Shown here: positions 10,220-21,694 of the stretch, in pieces
Numbering within the stretch: the first letter of the stretch is position 1
Layout: the number at the start of each line of letters is the position of its first letter
Assembly: GCF_012271765.1 (NCBI RefSeq)
Contig: NZ_VRKO01000006.1
Location: 1 to 64,000, forward strand
Source of the DNA: Erwinia rhapontici
Lineage (GTDB): Bacteria > Pseudomonadota > Gammaproteobacteria > Enterobacterales > Enterobacteriaceae
Reading direction: 5' to 3'
Length of the DNA stretch: 64,000 nucleotides
Position numbers and translations under genes: made by a program
Notes under the pieces: model-generated
Database searches by the model: none
What the model saw: only the letters and a program-made list of their open reading frames with translations
What the model was told of the DNA's origin: nothing

Positions 10220-10750
10220 TTATCTGGAAAGGGAGGCGACAACTTCCTCTTCATCCATTTTATCGAGGCGGGTCAACAGTTTGCGGGTGATTCCCTCAAG
10301 CTGTGATTTTTCTGATGAGCTCAGTGCAGACCACAATAATTGCAGGCACTGATGCTGTGGTGGCAGCAACTGGCGCAGGAACTCGTGTCCTTTTGGCGTC
10401 AGATGCAGATGCAGACAACGGCGATCGTTATCACTTTCACGACGCTCAATCCAGCCGCGTTTTTCCAGCTCATCGGCAATACGCGTGGCGTTAGTGCGGG
10501 ATGAACCTAGCGCAGAACTCAGTTCTGACGGTTGAATGCTGTGATCTTCCTGCGCATCCAGCGTAATTAATGCCATAAACAGCGTTTCGTTGATCCCCTG
10601 TGCCTTCAGCATTTTGTTGCGGTTTTCCAGCAACTTACTCTGCATGTGCATACACAGACGGGTCAGCATAATTTCCTGTAACGGGAAATCTTTCTGACGA
10701 TTAGCGCGAAAATTCAGCATCTGTTCAATGGGAGTAAACGAACTTTCCAT
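10220..10750 (-). CDS. mprA: MarR-family repressor MprA (EmrR)
   Basis: Winged-helix repressor of its own emr operon; ligands such as CCCP release it from DNA. Residues 45-135 contain the MarR DNA-binding domain with [22 protein letters not shown] (helix-turn-helix and start of the wing) and the wing [15 protein letters not shown]. The 176-aa length and most of the sequence match E. coli MprA. First gene of the mprA-emrA-emrB cluster. Confidence 0.96.
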   Translation of the reverse strand: MESSFTPIEQMLNFRANRQKDFPLQEIMLTRLCMHMQSKLLENRNKMLKAQGINETLFMALITLDAQEDHSIQPSELSSALGSSRTNATRIADELEKRGWIERRESDNDRRCLHLHLTPKGHEFLRQLLPPQHQCLQLLWSALSSSEKSQLEGITRKLLTRLDKMDEEEVVASLSR

Positions 10751-10842
10751 TATGTAGGAACCTCACTAGTTGCAACTGGTATAATAACAATGATGATTAA
10801 TAAAGTAATTCCACTTCTCTGCAGACGGTGATTCACTCACGT

Positions 10843-11169
10843 TTATGCTGCCATCATCAGTAGTTTCCAGGTCACTCCATAACCCAGGGCGCTCAACAGC
10901 ATTGAAAAAACAATGCTGCGCGAAAAATTGAAGGTAATACTCAGCAAGCCGAAACCCACAAGGGTTGGCAAAATCGCGAAAATATCGGTCAGTGACGAAG
11001 ATGAAACAGAGGCTTCAGTTGGAGTAAAACCAGGGCGGGAGGCATTCAGACCAAAGGCAAATGCCACAGGCAGGTAGCCAATAACAATTGGCAGACTGTC
11101 TGTGGCGCCTTCACGCCAGCTGGCGCGCGGACGATTTTCATTTTTAACCGGGTTCTGAAGCTCAGCCAT
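10843..11169 (-). pseudogene. ygaZ-ygaH in-frame deletion remnant
   Basis: A 108-codon open frame made of two pieces. Residues ~1-50 match the start of YgaZ (AzlC-type large subunit of the YgaZH valine exporter; DSLPIVIGYLPVAFAFGLNA). The last ~45 match the C-terminus of YgaH (AzlD-type small subunit; PTLVGFGLL...LLSALGYGVTWKL). About 190 residues of YgaZ and most of YgaH are missing. The position, between mprA and ygaY, is exactly where ygaZH lies in E. coli. No working exporter can be made; a small membrane peptide could still be. Confidence 0.85.
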
Positions 11170-11311
11170 GAGCAAATGTTACTCTACTGTTACTGAATAA
11201 TTTCATCTGAAAACATCACCAGCCTGAATAAATTGCGCCTAACCTTACCAGAGTACGAAATGTCTTAACAGGCCGCTGGCATTGAAAAAACTTCATTTTC
11301 ACTGCAAAAAA

Positions 11312-12496
11312 TCAATGCAATTCAGCCTCATAATGATGACTTCGCCACCAGTTAAATAGATTAACTAAGGTTAACAGAGCACCCACGGTGCAGACACCAT
11401 ACCAGCCTGCCGTCTGAAAAGCGGATGCGGAAAGCAGTGAGCCGGCGGCACCGCCGATAAAATAGCTGGTCATATACCCGGACGTCAGTCGGTTCCGTGC
11501 TTCTGGCATATGACGATAAATCACGCTCTGATTGGTAATATGCACACCCTGTACGGCCAGGTCGAGTAGGATAATCCCGATAATCAGAGCGATTAATGAG
11601 TGCGCACCAAACGCGATAATGCCCCATGAAGCCAGCAGGATCAGCAGGCCAGCGCTGGTGGTCAGGCGGGCTTTGCCTTTATCGGCCAGTGACCCGGCTT
11701 GCCGTGCTGCCAGGGCACCCGCTGCGCCAACCAGGCCCAGCAGACCAATCTCGCCTTCAGAATAATTCCACTCTGGTGATGACAGCAGAAACGCCATTGA
11801 GGTCCACAGTACGCTGAAGTTAGCAAACGCCAGGCAGCCAGTAATGGCACGGGTACGCAATATCGGATGCTGTGCGAACAGGGTGAAAATAGATCCCAGC
11901 AGCTGGCCATAATTTAACGGAACCGATTGCTTATAGCGTGGCAACCCGCGCCACAAGGCCAGTGCCATCATCACCATCAATACACTCGCTACCCAGTAAA
12001 CCAGTCTCCATCCGCCCAACTGCGCCAGCCCCCCGGCAACGGTGCGCGCCAGCAGGATACCCAGCAACAGGCCGCTCATGACAGTGCCGACGACTTTTCC
12101 CCGTTTTTCCGGTGCCGCGAGACTGGCAGCCAGTGGCACCAGAAGCTGCGCGACCACAGAAAACAGTCCGGTCAGAACGGTGCCCAGTAGCATCATCATC
12201 AGCGAACCTGACAGCGCAGTGATCACCATACCGCCGGCTGCCAGCAGGCTCATGATGACGATCAGCCCCCGGCGCTCAAGCATATCGCCAAGCGGCACCA
12301 GCAGAAGCAGCCCGGCGGCATAGCCTAACTGAGCGGTGGTGACGATAAATCCTGCCTGATGGAATGAGAGATCGAAGGTCTGAGCAATGGTTGCCAGCAA
12401 GGGCTGCACGTAATAGTTACAGGCAACGGATAAGCCTGTAGCGATGGACATCAGGGCGACAAGTGCAGAATTCAGGCCGGGACGAGGGGATGTCAT
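11312..12496 (-). CDS. ygaY: MFS transporter, YgaY-like
   Basis: Twelve-TM major facilitator protein of 394 aa, probably an inner-membrane drug or sugar-type efflux pump. Conserved features are GLSVACNYYVQPLL in TM1, the loop 2-3 motif PLGDMLERRGLI, and NRLTSGYMTSYFIGGAAGS near the C-terminus. It occupies the place of ygaY between proX and ygaZH; I recall the E. coli K-12 copy being a pseudogene, whereas this one is intact. Substrate unknown. Confidence 0.85.
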   Translation of the reverse strand: MTSPRPGLNSALVALMSIATGLSVACNYYVQPLLATIAQTFDLSFHQAGFIVTTAQLGYAAGLLLLVPLGDMLERRGLIVIMSLLAAGGMVITALSGSLMMMLLGTVLTGLFSVVAQLLVPLAASLAAPEKRGKVVGTVMSGLLLGILLARTVAGGLAQLGGWRLVYWVASVLMVMMALALWRGLPRYKQSVPLNYGQLLGSIFTLFAQHPILRTRAITGCLAFANFSVLWTSMAFLLSSPEWNYSEGEIGLLGLVGAAGALAARQAGSLADKGKARLTTSAGLLILLASWGIIAFGAHSLIALIIGIILLDLAVQGVHITNQSVIYRHMPEARNRLTSGYMTSYFIGGAAGSLLSASAFQTAGWYGVCTVGALLTLVNLFNWWRSHHYEAELH

Positions 12497-12719
12497 AACA
12501 ACCAGTATGAGTGTGAGAATTATCTGAGTGGCTAATAATAACCTAAAAAACTATTTCACTCACATGATAATTGACAGGACAAACCAGTTCGGCAGCAGGG
12601 TTGTCCTGTTTTATCTGATAAGAAAAGGGTCGACCGAAAAAGAGGTCGACCCTTACGTCAGTCTGAAGGTGATTCACGCTCATGGCACAACCGTTGTTCT
12701 GGTTGCCCCTGGCGAGTGA
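12497..12719. other. Intergenic, ygaY promoter side and proX terminator
   Basis: Holds the upstream region of ygaY and, at 12620-12654, the proX terminator. I see no supported gene; the open frame on the plus strand here has no ribosome site and runs through the hairpin. Confidence 0.6.
12620..12654 (-). terminator. proVWX operon terminator
   Basis: AAGGGTCGACC / GGTCGACCCTT stem (12625-12635 and 12644-12654) with TTTTCTT following on the minus strand, 66 bases past the proX stop. Confidence 0.75.
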
Positions 12720-13721
12720 TTATTTACCCGCAGCCAGCGCGTCTTTCACCCAGCCATCAAACTGTGCCTGGTGGGCTTTGATCCAGCCGTCAACGTGTGC
12801 GTTGATATCGGCTTCAGAAGACTGCCCCTGATGCATACGTGAGTTCTGCGCATTAATATCGGCAATCGGCAGCTTCATCTCAGCAAACAGTTTTGCCGCC
12901 GCCGGGTTTTTCTCAGCCCAGGCTTTATTGGCTACGATGTGCATAGTGTTCACCGGGAAGCCGTAGTTCGCACCGTTAGGCAGCTTGGTATCTACGTCTT
13001 TCTGTTCGCCAGGCATCGAAGAGAAAGGCACCTGCAACCAGACGACATCACGGCCTGGCACCAGCACATCACTCACCCAGTATGGCGTCCAGGTGTAATA
13101 GAAGATGGGTTTACCTTCTTTAAAGCGGGTGATGGTATCGGCGATCATCGCCGAGTAGTTACCCTGGTTATGCTCAACGGTCTTCGTCAAATCAAAGGCC
13201 TTGATCTGGTGATTAATCACCGCTTCACAGCCCCAGCCTGGCGTACAGCCGGTCATATCGGCTTTACCGTCATCATTGGTATCGAACAGTTTCGCCAGCT
13301 TCGGATCTTTCAACTGATCGATACGCGTGATGTGGTATTTTTCGGCAGTTTTTTTGTCAATCAGGTAGCCCTGGGCTGCCCCTTGCACATAGGTTCCCTG
13401 ACGATAGAATTTAGCGTCACCGCCTGCCGCTTTATACATATCGTCATGCAGCGGTTTCCAGTTAGTGGCAATAAAGGTGGTGTCGCCGGACGCAATCGAG
13501 GTGTATGCCACGTTGTAGTCGACTTCACTCGGCGCTTCAACGGTATAGCCCAGCTTCGTGAGTGCACGACTGACCAGCAGCGTCTGGAACGTCTCTTCGG
13601 TGATGGTGCTCTGTGCGGGCTTAACGGTAATACCCTTACCAGGCAGATCGGCGGCGGATACCTGGGCGGCGGCCAGCGTGGTGAACGCGGCGGCCAGCAG
13701 TGTTATTTTTCGCATAGTCAT
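12720..13721 (-). CDS. proX: Glycine betaine/proline-betaine periplasmic binding protein ProX
   Basis: Substrate-binding subunit of the ProU ABC importer, which takes up glycine betaine and proline betaine during osmotic stress. A 23-residue signal peptide ends at [12 protein letters not shown], matching the E. coli mature start. Aromatic residues of the ligand cage are in conserved surroundings ([21 protein letters not shown]). Last gene of the operon, 13 bases after proW. ATG at 13721 has AAGG five bases upstream; a second ATG two codons in is also possible. Confidence 0.96.
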   Translation of the reverse strand: MTMRKITLLAAAFTTLAAAQVSAADLPGKGITVKPAQSTITEETFQTLLVSRALTKLGYTVEAPSEVDYNVAYTSIASGDTTFIATNWKPLHDDMYKAAGGDAKFYRQGTYVQGAAQGYLIDKKTAEKYHITRIDQLKDPKLAKLFDTNDDGKADMTGCTPGWGCEAVINHQIKAFDLTKTVEHNQGNYSAMIADTITRFKEGKPIFYYTWTPYWVSDVLVPGRDVVWLQVPFSSMPGEQKDVDTKLPNGANYGFPVNTMHIVANKAWAEKNPAAAKLFAEMKLPIADINAQNSRMHQGQSSEADINAHVDGWIKAHQAQFDGWVKDALAAGK

Positions 13722-13734
13722 CAGTACCTTTTTG

Positions 13735-14919
13735 TTATTTGGTTTTGCAGAAAGGGCGAGTCAGCAGACCCAGAGGGCCACTGGCGTACCAGCGACGGTT
13801 GCCACGACTGCGGCTGTCGCGTCCCAGCGACTGCGTCAGGCGGTCGAGAATAATCGCCAGAATCACAATGCCGACGCCACCGACGGTGGCCAGCCCCATA
13901 TCCAGGCGGCCGATACCGCGCAGCACCATCTGGCCGAGACCACCGACGGCGATCATCGAGGCAATCACTACCATCGACAGTGCCAGCATCAGCGTCTGAT
14001 TGACCCCCGCCATAATGGTGGGCATCGCCAGTGGTAGCTGTACTTTGAACAACATCTGACGTGGGCTGGCGCCGAACGACTCTGCCGCTTCGATCAGATC
14101 GGCAGGCACCTGTTTAATACCCAGAATGGTCAGACGTACAATCGGTGGCAGGGCGAAGATAATCGTCACCACCACACCCGGCACATTACCGATACCGAAC
14201 AGCATCACGATCGGCACCAGGTAGACAAACGCCGGCGTGGTCTGCATCGCATCCAGCAGTGGGCGAATGATCTTGCCCGCTCGCTCGCTGCGTGCCAGCC
14301 AGATCCCCATCGGCAGACCGATAATGATGCAGAACAGCAGGGCGGTCAGTACCAGCGCCAGTGTTACCATCGCTTGTGACCAGGCACCTATCGCGCCAAT
14401 CGCCACCAGAGAGACCAGCGTGGCCACGCCCATACTGAAGCTGGACAGTTGCCAGGCGATCAGCGCAAATACGATAATCGCCACCGGCGCGGGCATGCCC
14501 AGCAGCAGGTTCTGGAAGGCGCTGAGGATGTAATCCACCGGCAGGCGGATACCCTGAAACAGCGGACGGAAGTGGACAACAATCCAGTCAATAGCGGTGG
14601 TTACCCAGCTGTCGAGCGGGATCAGGGTTTTATGGAACGGATCGAGAATATTAAAATGTTCCACCTGCGGGGTCGGGGCACTGTTCAGCCAGTCGCCGCT
14701 GGCTGCGGCATCATGGCCACCGGCTGGGGCGGTTCCCCAGGCGTCACCACCGCTGGAGGCGGCATCCGGTGCGGGCTGAGTAGTCGCCGCGTCCGTGGGT
14801 GAACCCCAGGGATCGCTGCTGCTGGCGGCAGCCTGGCTACTGTCCGTTGGGGCGCTGGTGGCGGGTGCGGCATTCTGCGTGGCGCCGGACTCCCACGGGT
14901 TACTGGTTTGTTCACTCAT
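13735..14919 (-). CDS. proW: Glycine betaine/proline-betaine ABC permease ProW
   Basis: Membrane subunit of ProU. The first ~100 residues are a cytoplasmic tail rich in Ala, Ser and Pro with repeated WG/WES motifs (NPWESG, DPWGSP, DAWGTA), longer and more repetitive than I expect for the family. Then come the transmembrane segments and the permease motif [20 protein letters not shown] (EAA loop) that contacts ProV. Start ATG overlaps the proV stop (ATGA), so translation is coupled. Confidence 0.95.
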   Translation of the reverse strand: MSEQTSNPWESGATQNAAPATSAPTDSSQAAASSSDPWGSPTDAATTQPAPDAASSGGDAWGTAPAGGHDAAASGDWLNSAPTPQVEHFNILDPFHKTLIPLDSWVTTAIDWIVVHFRPLFQGIRLPVDYILSAFQNLLLGMPAPVAIIVFALIAWQLSSFSMGVATLVSLVAIGAIGAWSQAMVTLALVLTALLFCIIIGLPMGIWLARSERAGKIIRPLLDAMQTTPAFVYLVPIVMLFGIGNVPGVVVTIIFALPPIVRLTILGIKQVPADLIEAAESFGASPRQMLFKVQLPLAMPTIMAGVNQTLMLALSMVVIASMIAVGGLGQMVLRGIGRLDMGLATVGGVGIVILAIILDRLTQSLGRDSRSRGNRRWYASGPLGLLTRPFCKTK

Positions 14920-16112
14920 GGCTGGCCTCCATCACGGTCTAATGCCTGCAACAACATTCCTTTGGAAATAATCCCCACATACTGACCTTCTTCGCCCACG
15001 ATAGGCACCGCACAAGGGGCCTGCGCCACATGTGAGAGGAGATCGCTTAATGACGTCTCCGCAGGCATCGCCGCCGGGCTTTCCAGCAGTGCCTGATCGA
15101 GGCCTTCGCCGGCGGCCAGTGCCACCTTCAGAGAATCAATCGACACGGTGCCGACGAATCGTTGTTTCTCCAGGACATAACCGTATTCGCGGTCATTATC
15201 CTGGAGTAGTTTGATCGCTGAACGAGGGCCAAAACCGGGGGCTTTACGGATCAGTGCTGCGGCACTGCGGCGGGCAATATCTTTCGCACTGAACACGTGG
15301 CTGATATCGACGCCACGGAAGAAGGTACGCACGTAGTCATTAGCGGGATTATTGAGAATTTCATCCGGCGTACCGACCTGAATCACTTCCCCGCCTTGCA
15401 TGATCGCAATGCGGTCACCGATGCGCATTGCTTCATCAAGATCGTGGGAAATAAAGACGATAGTACGCTGGTGGCGAGACTGTAATTTCACCAGCTCATC
15501 CTGCATCTCGGTACGAATTAATGGATCGAGTGCAGAGAAGGCTTCATCCATCAATAATATGTCGGGATTGATGGCCAGTGCACGGGCTAATCCAACACGC
15601 TGACGCATGCCTCCGGAGAGTTCATCCGGGTAGGCATGAGCATAATTATCCAGCCCAACCTGACGTAATGCATCCAGTGCTTTTTCCTGACGTTCTTGCA
15701 AAGGAATACCGGCTAATTCCATCCCGAAGGCGGCATTATTTAATACCGTCATATGAGGCATCAGTGCGAAGGATTGGAATACCATGCTGATTTTATTTCT
15801 ACGAACCTGGCGTAATTCACTGTCAGATATTTTGGCAATATCTTCGCCATCAATGATGACCTGGCCGCGGGTGGGTTCTATCAGACGATTGAGAAGGCGA
15901 ACCATGGTGGATTTCCCAGAACCGGACAACCCCATGATGACAAAAATCTCGCCTTCTTCAATGGCCAGACTGGCGTCTTTCACGCCGAGAGACAGTCCGG
16001 TTTTTTCCAGAAGTGCCTCTTTACTGATCCCTTTTTCAATGTGCTTAAATGCGCGCTCGGGGTTTTCCCCAAAAACTTTATATAAATTTTTAACTTCAAG
16101 TTTAATAGCCAT
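14916..16112 (-). CDS. proV: Glycine betaine/proline-betaine ABC ATPase ProV
   Basis: Energising subunit of the ProU osmoprotectant importer. Residues ~30-270 form the ABC ATPase: Walker [11 protein letters not shown]-loop VFQSFALMP, signature LSGGMRQR, Walker [14 protein letters not shown] and H-loop FISHD. Residues ~280-398 are tandem CBS domains, which sense ionic strength in related transporters. First gene of proVWX; a likely promoter is at 16188-16215. Confidence 0.96.
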   Translation of the reverse strand: MAIKLEVKNLYKVFGENPERAFKHIEKGISKEALLEKTGLSLGVKDASLAIEEGEIFVIMGLSGSGKSTMVRLLNRLIEPTRGQVIIDGEDIAKISDSELRQVRRNKISMVFQSFALMPHMTVLNNAAFGMELAGIPLQERQEKALDALRQVGLDNYAHAYPDELSGGMRQRVGLARALAINPDILLMDEAFSALDPLIRTEMQDELVKLQSRHQRTIVFISHDLDEAMRIGDRIAIMQGGEVIQVGTPDEILNNPANDYVRTFFRGVDISHVFSAKDIARRSAAALIRKAPGFGPRSAIKLLQDNDREYGYVLEKQRFVGTVSIDSLKVALAAGEGLDQALLESPAAMPAETSLSDLLSHVAQAPCAVPIVGEEGQYVGIISKGMLLQALDRDGGQP

Positions 16113-16187
16113 GCATTAATTAATTTCCTGGTTATTGGTTGGTTTTATATATTTGCTCTTCTGTGTGGTTAAATATTAACGGCCTAT

Positions 16188-16215
16188 ACCGTAGCACACT
16201 GAGAATCTGAGACAA
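16188..16215 (-). promoter_or_regulatory. Candidate proU promoter
   Basis: On the minus strand: -35 TTGTCT (16210-16215), 16-bp spacer, -10 TACGGT (16188-16193), about 75 bp upstream of proV. The poor -10 is typical of the osmotically controlled proU promoter. Assigned by inspection only. Confidence 0.55.
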
Positions 16216-16462
16216 CCCTAAATGGGCTGTTCATAAATGTTGATTGAGATGCCAGTCCCGGCGAATGCCAGAGCAGGTAAGGGATGAGAGCGAATTGAGT
16301 TGGTCTGAAAAAAATGAATATTTCGCTAAGAAACATCTCAGTGACTGCTGAATTAGCTCGCTATCTGACGTTATGACAACGGAAATAATTGTAAGAAAAC
16401 TGCCATATTGATGACGCTGAAAGAGGAGGGAAGGTTTGAAAATTAATAACTAATTAAAACGG

Positions 16463-16498
16463 GAAGAGGAGAAAGATGGCTGTCAGTCACAGCCATCT
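16463..16498 (-). terminator. nrdF terminator
   Basis: AGATGGCTGT / ACAGCCATCT stem (16474-16483 and 16489-16498) followed on the minus strand by a pyrimidine-rich TTTCTCCTCTT tract, just past the nrdF stop. Confidence 0.6.
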
Positions 16499-16507
16499 CT
16501 GAAAGGG

Positions 16508-17695
<1,188 letters not shown>

Positions 17696-17708
17696 CCACA
17701 GCGATGTT

Positions 17709-19859
17709 TTACAGCGAGCAGGACACGCAGCCTTCAACTTCGGTGCCTTGCAGTGCCATCTGACGCAGACGGATGTAATACAGCGTCTTGATGCCTTTTT
17801 TCCAGGCGTAAATCTGAGCTTTGTTGATATCGCGCGTGGTGGCGGTATCACGGAAGAACAGCGTCAGTGACAGTCCCTGATCCACGTGGCGCGTGGCTTC
17901 CGCGTAAGTATCAATAATCGCTTCCGGGCCAATGTCATAGGCATCACGATAGAACGCCTGGTTATCGTTGTTCATAAACGGCGCAGGGTAATAGACACGG
18001 CCCGTTTTTCCTTCCTTGCGGATTTCAATGCGCGACACAATCGGATGGATGCTCGATGTGGCGTGGTTGATATAAGAAATCGAACCGGTCGGTGGGATCG
18101 CCTGTAAATTCTGGTTATACAGCCCGTACTGCATCACCGATTCTTTCAGTGCCTGCCATTGTGCCTGCGTAGGGATGGCGATCCCCGCTTTGGCAAACAG
18201 CGCAGCGACCTGAGCCGTGCGCGGCTGCCAGCTCTGTTCTACATATTGATTGAAGTATTCACCGCTGGCATAACGTGAGTCGGCAAAGCCACTAAAGCTG
18301 GCACCACGTTCGCGCGCCAGCAGGTTTGAGGTGCGCAGCGCGTGATAGGTGACGGTATAGAAGTAGATATTGGTGAAATCCAGCCCTTCGTCGGAACCGT
18401 ACTGAATGCTTTCACGCGCCAGATAGCCATGCAGGTTCATCTGTCCCAGGCCGATAGCGTGCGACTGCGCATTGCCCTGTTCAATGGAGGGCACGGAATG
18501 GATATGGCTTTGATCTGACACCGCTGTCAGGCCACGTACAGCAATCTCCACCGTGCGTGCGAAATCGACAGAATCCATGGCATGGGCGATATTCAGCGAG
18601 CCGAGGTTACAGGAAATATCCTTACCGATGCGCTTGTAGCTGAGGTCATCGTTATATTCCGTTGGAGTATTGACCTGCAAGATCTCCGAACACAGGTTGC
18701 TCATATTGATGCGGCCATGAATCGGATTGGCGCGGTTAACCGTATCTTCAAACATGATGTACGGGTAACCGGACTCAAACTGGATTTCGGCCAGCGTCTG
18801 GAAGAATTCGCGCGGATTAATAAAGGTGCGACGGATGCGCTCATCGGCCAGCATTTCGTCATACTTCTCGCTGATGCTGATATCGGCAAAGGGCAGGCCG
18901 TAAATGCGTTCGACATCGTACGGCGAGAACAGCGCCATCGGCTGGTTGTCTTTCGCCAGCTGGAAGGTGACATCCGGGATCACCACGCCAAGCGACAGCG
19001 TTTTGATACGAATTTTTTCATCGGCGTTTTCACGCTTGGTATCAAGGAAACGCAGGATGTCGGGGTGGTGCGCATTGAGATAGACAGCCCCTGCGCCCTG
19101 GCGCGCACCCAGCTGATTGGCGTAGGAAAAGGCATCTTCCAGCATCTTCATCACCGGGATCACCCCGGAAGACTGATTTTCGATGCGCTTGATTGGCGCA
19201 CCGGACTCACGCAGGTTTGACAGCAGGAAGGCAACACCACCGCCGCGTTTGGAGAGTTGCAGCGCGGAGTTCACCGCACGGCCAATCGACTCCATATTGT
19301 CTTCGATGCGCAGCAGGAAGCAGGAAACCAGCTCACCGCGTTGCTGCTTACCGCAGTTCAGGAAGGTTGGCGTGGCAGGCTGGAAGCGGCCAGCGAGAAT
19401 TTCATCGGTCAGTGACAGGGCGAGCGCCTGATCGCCTTTTGCCAGCGTCAGGGCCACCATGCAGACGCGTTCAGTGAAGCCTTCCAGATAGCGTTTGCCG
19501 TCGAAGGTTTTCAGCGTATAGCTGGTGTAAAACTTCCATGCACCGAGAAACGTCTGGAAGCGGAAACGACGGTCGTAAGCCTGCTGAAACAGCGAACAGA
19601 CGAACTCAAACGGATAGGCATTCAGAACGTCAGCTTCGTAATAGCCTTCGGAAACCAGATACTGTAAACGGTCAGCAATAGAGTCGAACTGAACGCTATT
19701 AGGGATCACGTGCTGGATAAAATACTGACGCGTGGCCTCACGATCTTTCTCGAACTGAATATGACCTTCAGCATCGTACAGATTAAGCATGGCATTAAGC
19801 GCATGGTAATCCGGCGTTGCTGCGGTGGCCTCTATGAGTGTGCTGTCTGTCGCTGCCAA
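17709..19859 (-). CDS. nrdE: Class Ib ribonucleotide reductase large subunit NrdE
   Basis: Catalytic subunit that reduces ribonucleoside diphosphates to deoxyribonucleotides, using electrons from NrdH. Conserved pieces include [19 protein letters not shown] (one redox cysteine and allosteric region), [12 protein letters not shown] (active-site Cys and Glu), [10 protein letters not shown] and the C-terminal redox tail EGCVSCSL. The start appears to be TTG at 19859: it aligns with the E. coli MATT start, AAGGGAG lies upstream, and there is no in-frame ATG before LNAMLN. It overlaps the end of nrdI by 28 bases. Confidence 0.94.
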   Translation of the reverse strand: MAATDSTLIEATAATPDYHALNAMLNLYDAEGHIQFEKDREATRQYFIQHVIPNSVQFDSIADRLQYLVSEGYYEADVLNAYPFEFVCSLFQQAYDRRFRFQTFLGAWKFYTSYTLKTFDGKRYLEGFTERVCMVALTLAKGDQALALSLTDEILAGRFQPATPTFLNCGKQQRGELVSCFLLRIEDNMESIGRAVNSALQLSKRGGGVAFLLSNLRESGAPIKRIENQSSGVIPVMKMLEDAFSYANQLGARQGAGAVYLNAHHPDILRFLDTKRENADEKIRIKTLSLGVVIPDVTFQLAKDNQPMALFSPYDVERIYGLPFADISISEKYDEMLADERIRRTFINPREFFQTLAEIQFESGYPYIMFEDTVNRANPIHGRINMSNLCSEILQVNTPTEYNDDLSYKRIGKDISCNLGSLNIAHAMDSVDFARTVEIAVRGLTAVSDQSHIHSVPSIEQGNAQSHAIGLGQMNLHGYLARESIQYGSDEGLDFTNIYFYTVTYHALRTSNLLARERGASFSGFADSRYASGEYFNQYVEQSWQPRTAQVAALFAKAGIAIPTQAQWQALKESVMQYGLYNQNLQAIPPTGSISYINHATSSIHPIVSRIEIRKEGKTGRVYYPAPFMNNDNQAFYRDAYDIGPEAIIDTYAEATRHVDQGLSLTLFFRDTATTRDINKAQIYAWKKGIKTLYYIRLRQMALQGTEVEGCVSCSL

Positions 19860-20242
19860 AATTGGGTTACTCCCTTGTGTACGTTAGCGATATCGTCAGA
19901 GGTGCCCATTAGCTCAAAGCGATAGAGATAAGGCACCTGACATTTTCGCGCAATAATGTCGCCAGCCAGGCAGTAAGCCTCGCCAAAATTGCGGTTGCCA
20001 GCAGCGATAACGCCGCGGATCAGCTGACGATTATTGGTGTCATTCAAAAACTGAATCACCTGTTTAGGGACCGCACCCTGAGCCGTACCGCCGCCGTAGC
20101 TGGGCACCACCAGAATGTAGGGCTGATCAACCTGCAAGCACTGCGCGTAGTCCAGTGGAATACGCACAGCAGGCAGATTTAAACGGGTGATAAATCGATG
20201 GGTATTTTCAGACAGGCTGGAAAAGTAAACCAGCGTGGTCAT
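19832..20242 (-). CDS. nrdI: Flavodoxin-like protein NrdI
   Basis: FMN protein that supplies the oxidant for assembling the dimanganese-tyrosyl cofactor of NrdF. 136 aa, flavodoxin fold with the phosphate-binding start [13 protein letters not shown] (residues 5-17), [11 protein letters not shown] and [11 protein letters not shown] around the flavin. Between nrdH and nrdE in the normal operon order; its 3' end overlaps the nrdE start. Confidence 0.95.
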   Translation of the reverse strand: MTTLVYFSSLSENTHRFITRLNLPAVRIPLDYAQCLQVDQPYILVVPSYGGGTAQGAVPKQVIQFLNDTNNRQLIRGVIAAGNRNFGEAYCLAGDIIARKCQVPYLYRFELMGTSDDIANVHKGVTQFWQRQTAHS

Positions 20243-20246
20243 GATC

Positions 20247-20489
20247 TCATCCCCGCGCCGCAGCCAGGTGGCTCAGCGCATGGATTTTGTCCGGACGAAA
20301 ACCGCTCCAGTGATCCTGTTCAGCCATCACCACCGGCACCTGGCGGTAACCGAGAGACTTCAGTGTCTCCACATGTGCAGGTTCGCTGTCCAGATTGATC
20401 AACTGATAATCGATGCCTTTCTTGTCCATAGCATTTTTTGTGGCATTGCACTGGACACAGTTATCTTTAGTGTAAATAATAATGCGCAT
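20247..20489 (-). CDS. nrdH: Glutaredoxin-like electron donor NrdH
   Basis: Small redox protein (80 aa) that reduces NrdE and is itself reduced by thioredoxin reductase. Thioredoxin fold with CVQC redox motif at residues 11-14 and the cis-Pro segment GYRQVPVV. First gene of nrdHIEF; two NrdR boxes lie upstream. Confidence 0.95.
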   Translation of the reverse strand: MRIIIYTKDNCVQCNATKNAMDKKGIDYQLINLDSEPAHVETLKSLGYRQVPVVMAEQDHWSGFRPDKIHALSHLAAARG

Positions 20490-20595
20490 GATTCGTATTT
20501 ACCTTGTGGGCTGGTTATCTTGAGTATCTGGCGCCAGTTTACTGCCCAGGAAGCGCCACCACTGCCACACCATGTTGTGTGGTCTTGATGGGCTA

Positions 20596-20643
20596 AATAC
20601 TAGATATAGTGCCGCCGAAATGCAACCACACAACATATAGGAT
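20596..20643 (-). promoter_or_regulatory. Two NrdR boxes upstream of nrdHIEF
   Basis: Two 16-bp elements, AATACTAGATATAGTG (20596-20611) and ACACAACATATAGGAT (20628-20643), resemble the NrdR consensus ACACWATATATWGTGT. Their centres are 32 bp apart, three helical turns, the spacing expected for NrdR. They lie about 107-150 bp before nrdH, so the operon is likely repressed when dATP/ATP-loaded NrdR binds. Confidence 0.8.
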
Positions 20644-20718
20644 TTTAGTATTTGTTAAGTCAGCTCACACTGAAGCCTTGTGCCACAAGGATTGCGCCCG
20701 ATTAAAAAGTTTTGCTGA

Positions 20719-20756
20719 CAAAAAAAGCCCGCAGCTTTCGCCACGGGCCTCTTTTT
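20719..20756 (-). terminator. ygaM terminator
   Basis: AGCCCGC...GCGGGCC-type stem (20726-20750) with a T7 run on the minus strand after ygaM; the other strand also shows TCTTTTT, so it may act both ways. Confidence 0.7.
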
Positions 20757-20774
20757 CTAACGCAAATTTTTCGA

Positions 20775-21098
20775 CTATCTGCTGGATGTGGTGGTGGCAA
20801 TAAGCGCCCCAACGAGGATACCCAGTGCTGTACCGATACCTACACCATGCCAGGGCTTATCGTGGATGTAGTTGTCGACATGATTTCCGGCGTCTTTCGC
20901 AGCCTGGGTTACGCGGTTGCGGCCATGGAGTTTGGCCCGCGTCTCTTTCAACAGGGATTCGGCCCGAGAGCGTGCCTCATCCGCTTCTTCCTTTGATTTG
21001 CTTCCCCAGGATTTCAATAAATCATCCAGGCTATCAGCCAGCAGAGAAACATCCTGATTCAGGTCTATATCGTTATTTTTTGTGGTCCGGTTGAACAT
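20775..21098 (-). CDS. ygaM: DUF883 family protein YgaM
   Basis: 107-aa protein of the ElaB/YgaM/YqjD family: a long charged helix (SLLADSLDDLLKSWGSKS onward) followed by one C-terminal membrane segment (GVGIGTALGILVGALIATTTS). Family members are tail-anchored inner-membrane proteins of stationary phase, some of which bind ribosomes. The G-rich helix and DNYIHDKPW before the membrane segment fit YgaM. Confidence 0.9.
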   Translation of the reverse strand: MFNRTTKNNDIDLNQDVSLLADSLDDLLKSWGSKSKEEADEARSRAESLLKETRAKLHGRNRVTQAAKDAGNHVDNYIHDKPWHGVGIGTALGILVGALIATTTSSR

Positions 21099-21249
21099 TT
21101 TTTGCTCCCTTACTCTGAAAACGTACTATTAAGTATAGAACACACGCAGAGAACGCCATGCACGACAGGGCGTTTATGGACTATTCCGAAAGCGCTGACT
21201 GTGCAGCCTGTTGTAAGGTTGCCGGGTTAGCAGACTTAGAGGAGCAAGT

Positions 21250-21585
21250 ATGTATTTACGACCTGATGAGGTAGCTCGCGTACTGGAAAAAGCGGGATTT
21301 GAGATGGATGCGGTCACCGCAAAAACTTACGGTTACTGTCGCGGTGAAGACTATGTGTATGTTAACCGTGAGGCACGTCTGGGTCGAACCGCTCTGGTCA
21401 TTCACCCAACGCTCAAGGAGCGAAGCCAGGCGATCGCCACGGCATCATCGGATGTTAAAACCTGCGACCATTACGTCCGTTTCCCGATGTATCTGGTCGG
21501 GGAATCAAACGATCACTACGGCATCCCTCATGGTTTCAGCTCACGCGTTGCGCTGGAACGCTATCTGGAAAGAATGTTTGGTTAA
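21250..21585 (+). CDS. ygaC: DUF2002 family protein YgaC
   Basis: 111-aa cytosolic protein nearly identical in its conserved blocks to E. coli Yga[15 protein letters not shown] at the start, YVYVNREAR and HPTLKERS in the middle, [15 protein letters not shown] near the end. Function unknown; I recall Fur control of the E. coli gene. AGAGGAG ribosome site before the ATG. Divergent from ygaM. Confidence 0.92.
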   Translation: MYLRPDEVARVLEKAGFEMDAVTAKTYGYCRGEDYVYVNREARLGRTALVIHPTLKERSQAIATASSDVKTCDHYVRFPMYLVGESNDHYGIPHGFSSRVALERYLERMFG

Positions 21586-21694
21586 CCCCAGCGTGCCAAT
21601 GGCTGAATAAACCACCAATTCGTCGCGCTATTAACGCGCTAGCTTGCCTTATCTGACGCGTAGACTGTTAGCATGATGGATTCAGGCAGGATGA

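Larger units (their letters stand above)
16113..16507. other. Intergenic proV-nrdF, contains proU promoter
   Basis: About 395 bp, A+T-rich near proV. It contains the predicted proU promoter and, at the right end, the nrdF terminator. No gene is supported. A+T-rich curved DNA around proU binds H-NS in E. coli, so the base composition fits osmotic control. Confidence 0.6.

Noticed and set aside
12528-12719. 63-codon plus-strand frame between ygaY and proX
   Set aside because: No ribosome site, spans the proX terminator hairpin, no conserved sequence.
12939-13853. 304-codon frame on the plus strand
   Set aside because: Runs antisense over proX, whose protein is clearly homologous; the antisense translation resembles nothing.
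18582-19220. 212-codon plus-strand frame
   Set aside because: Antisense shadow of nrdE, no ribosome site.
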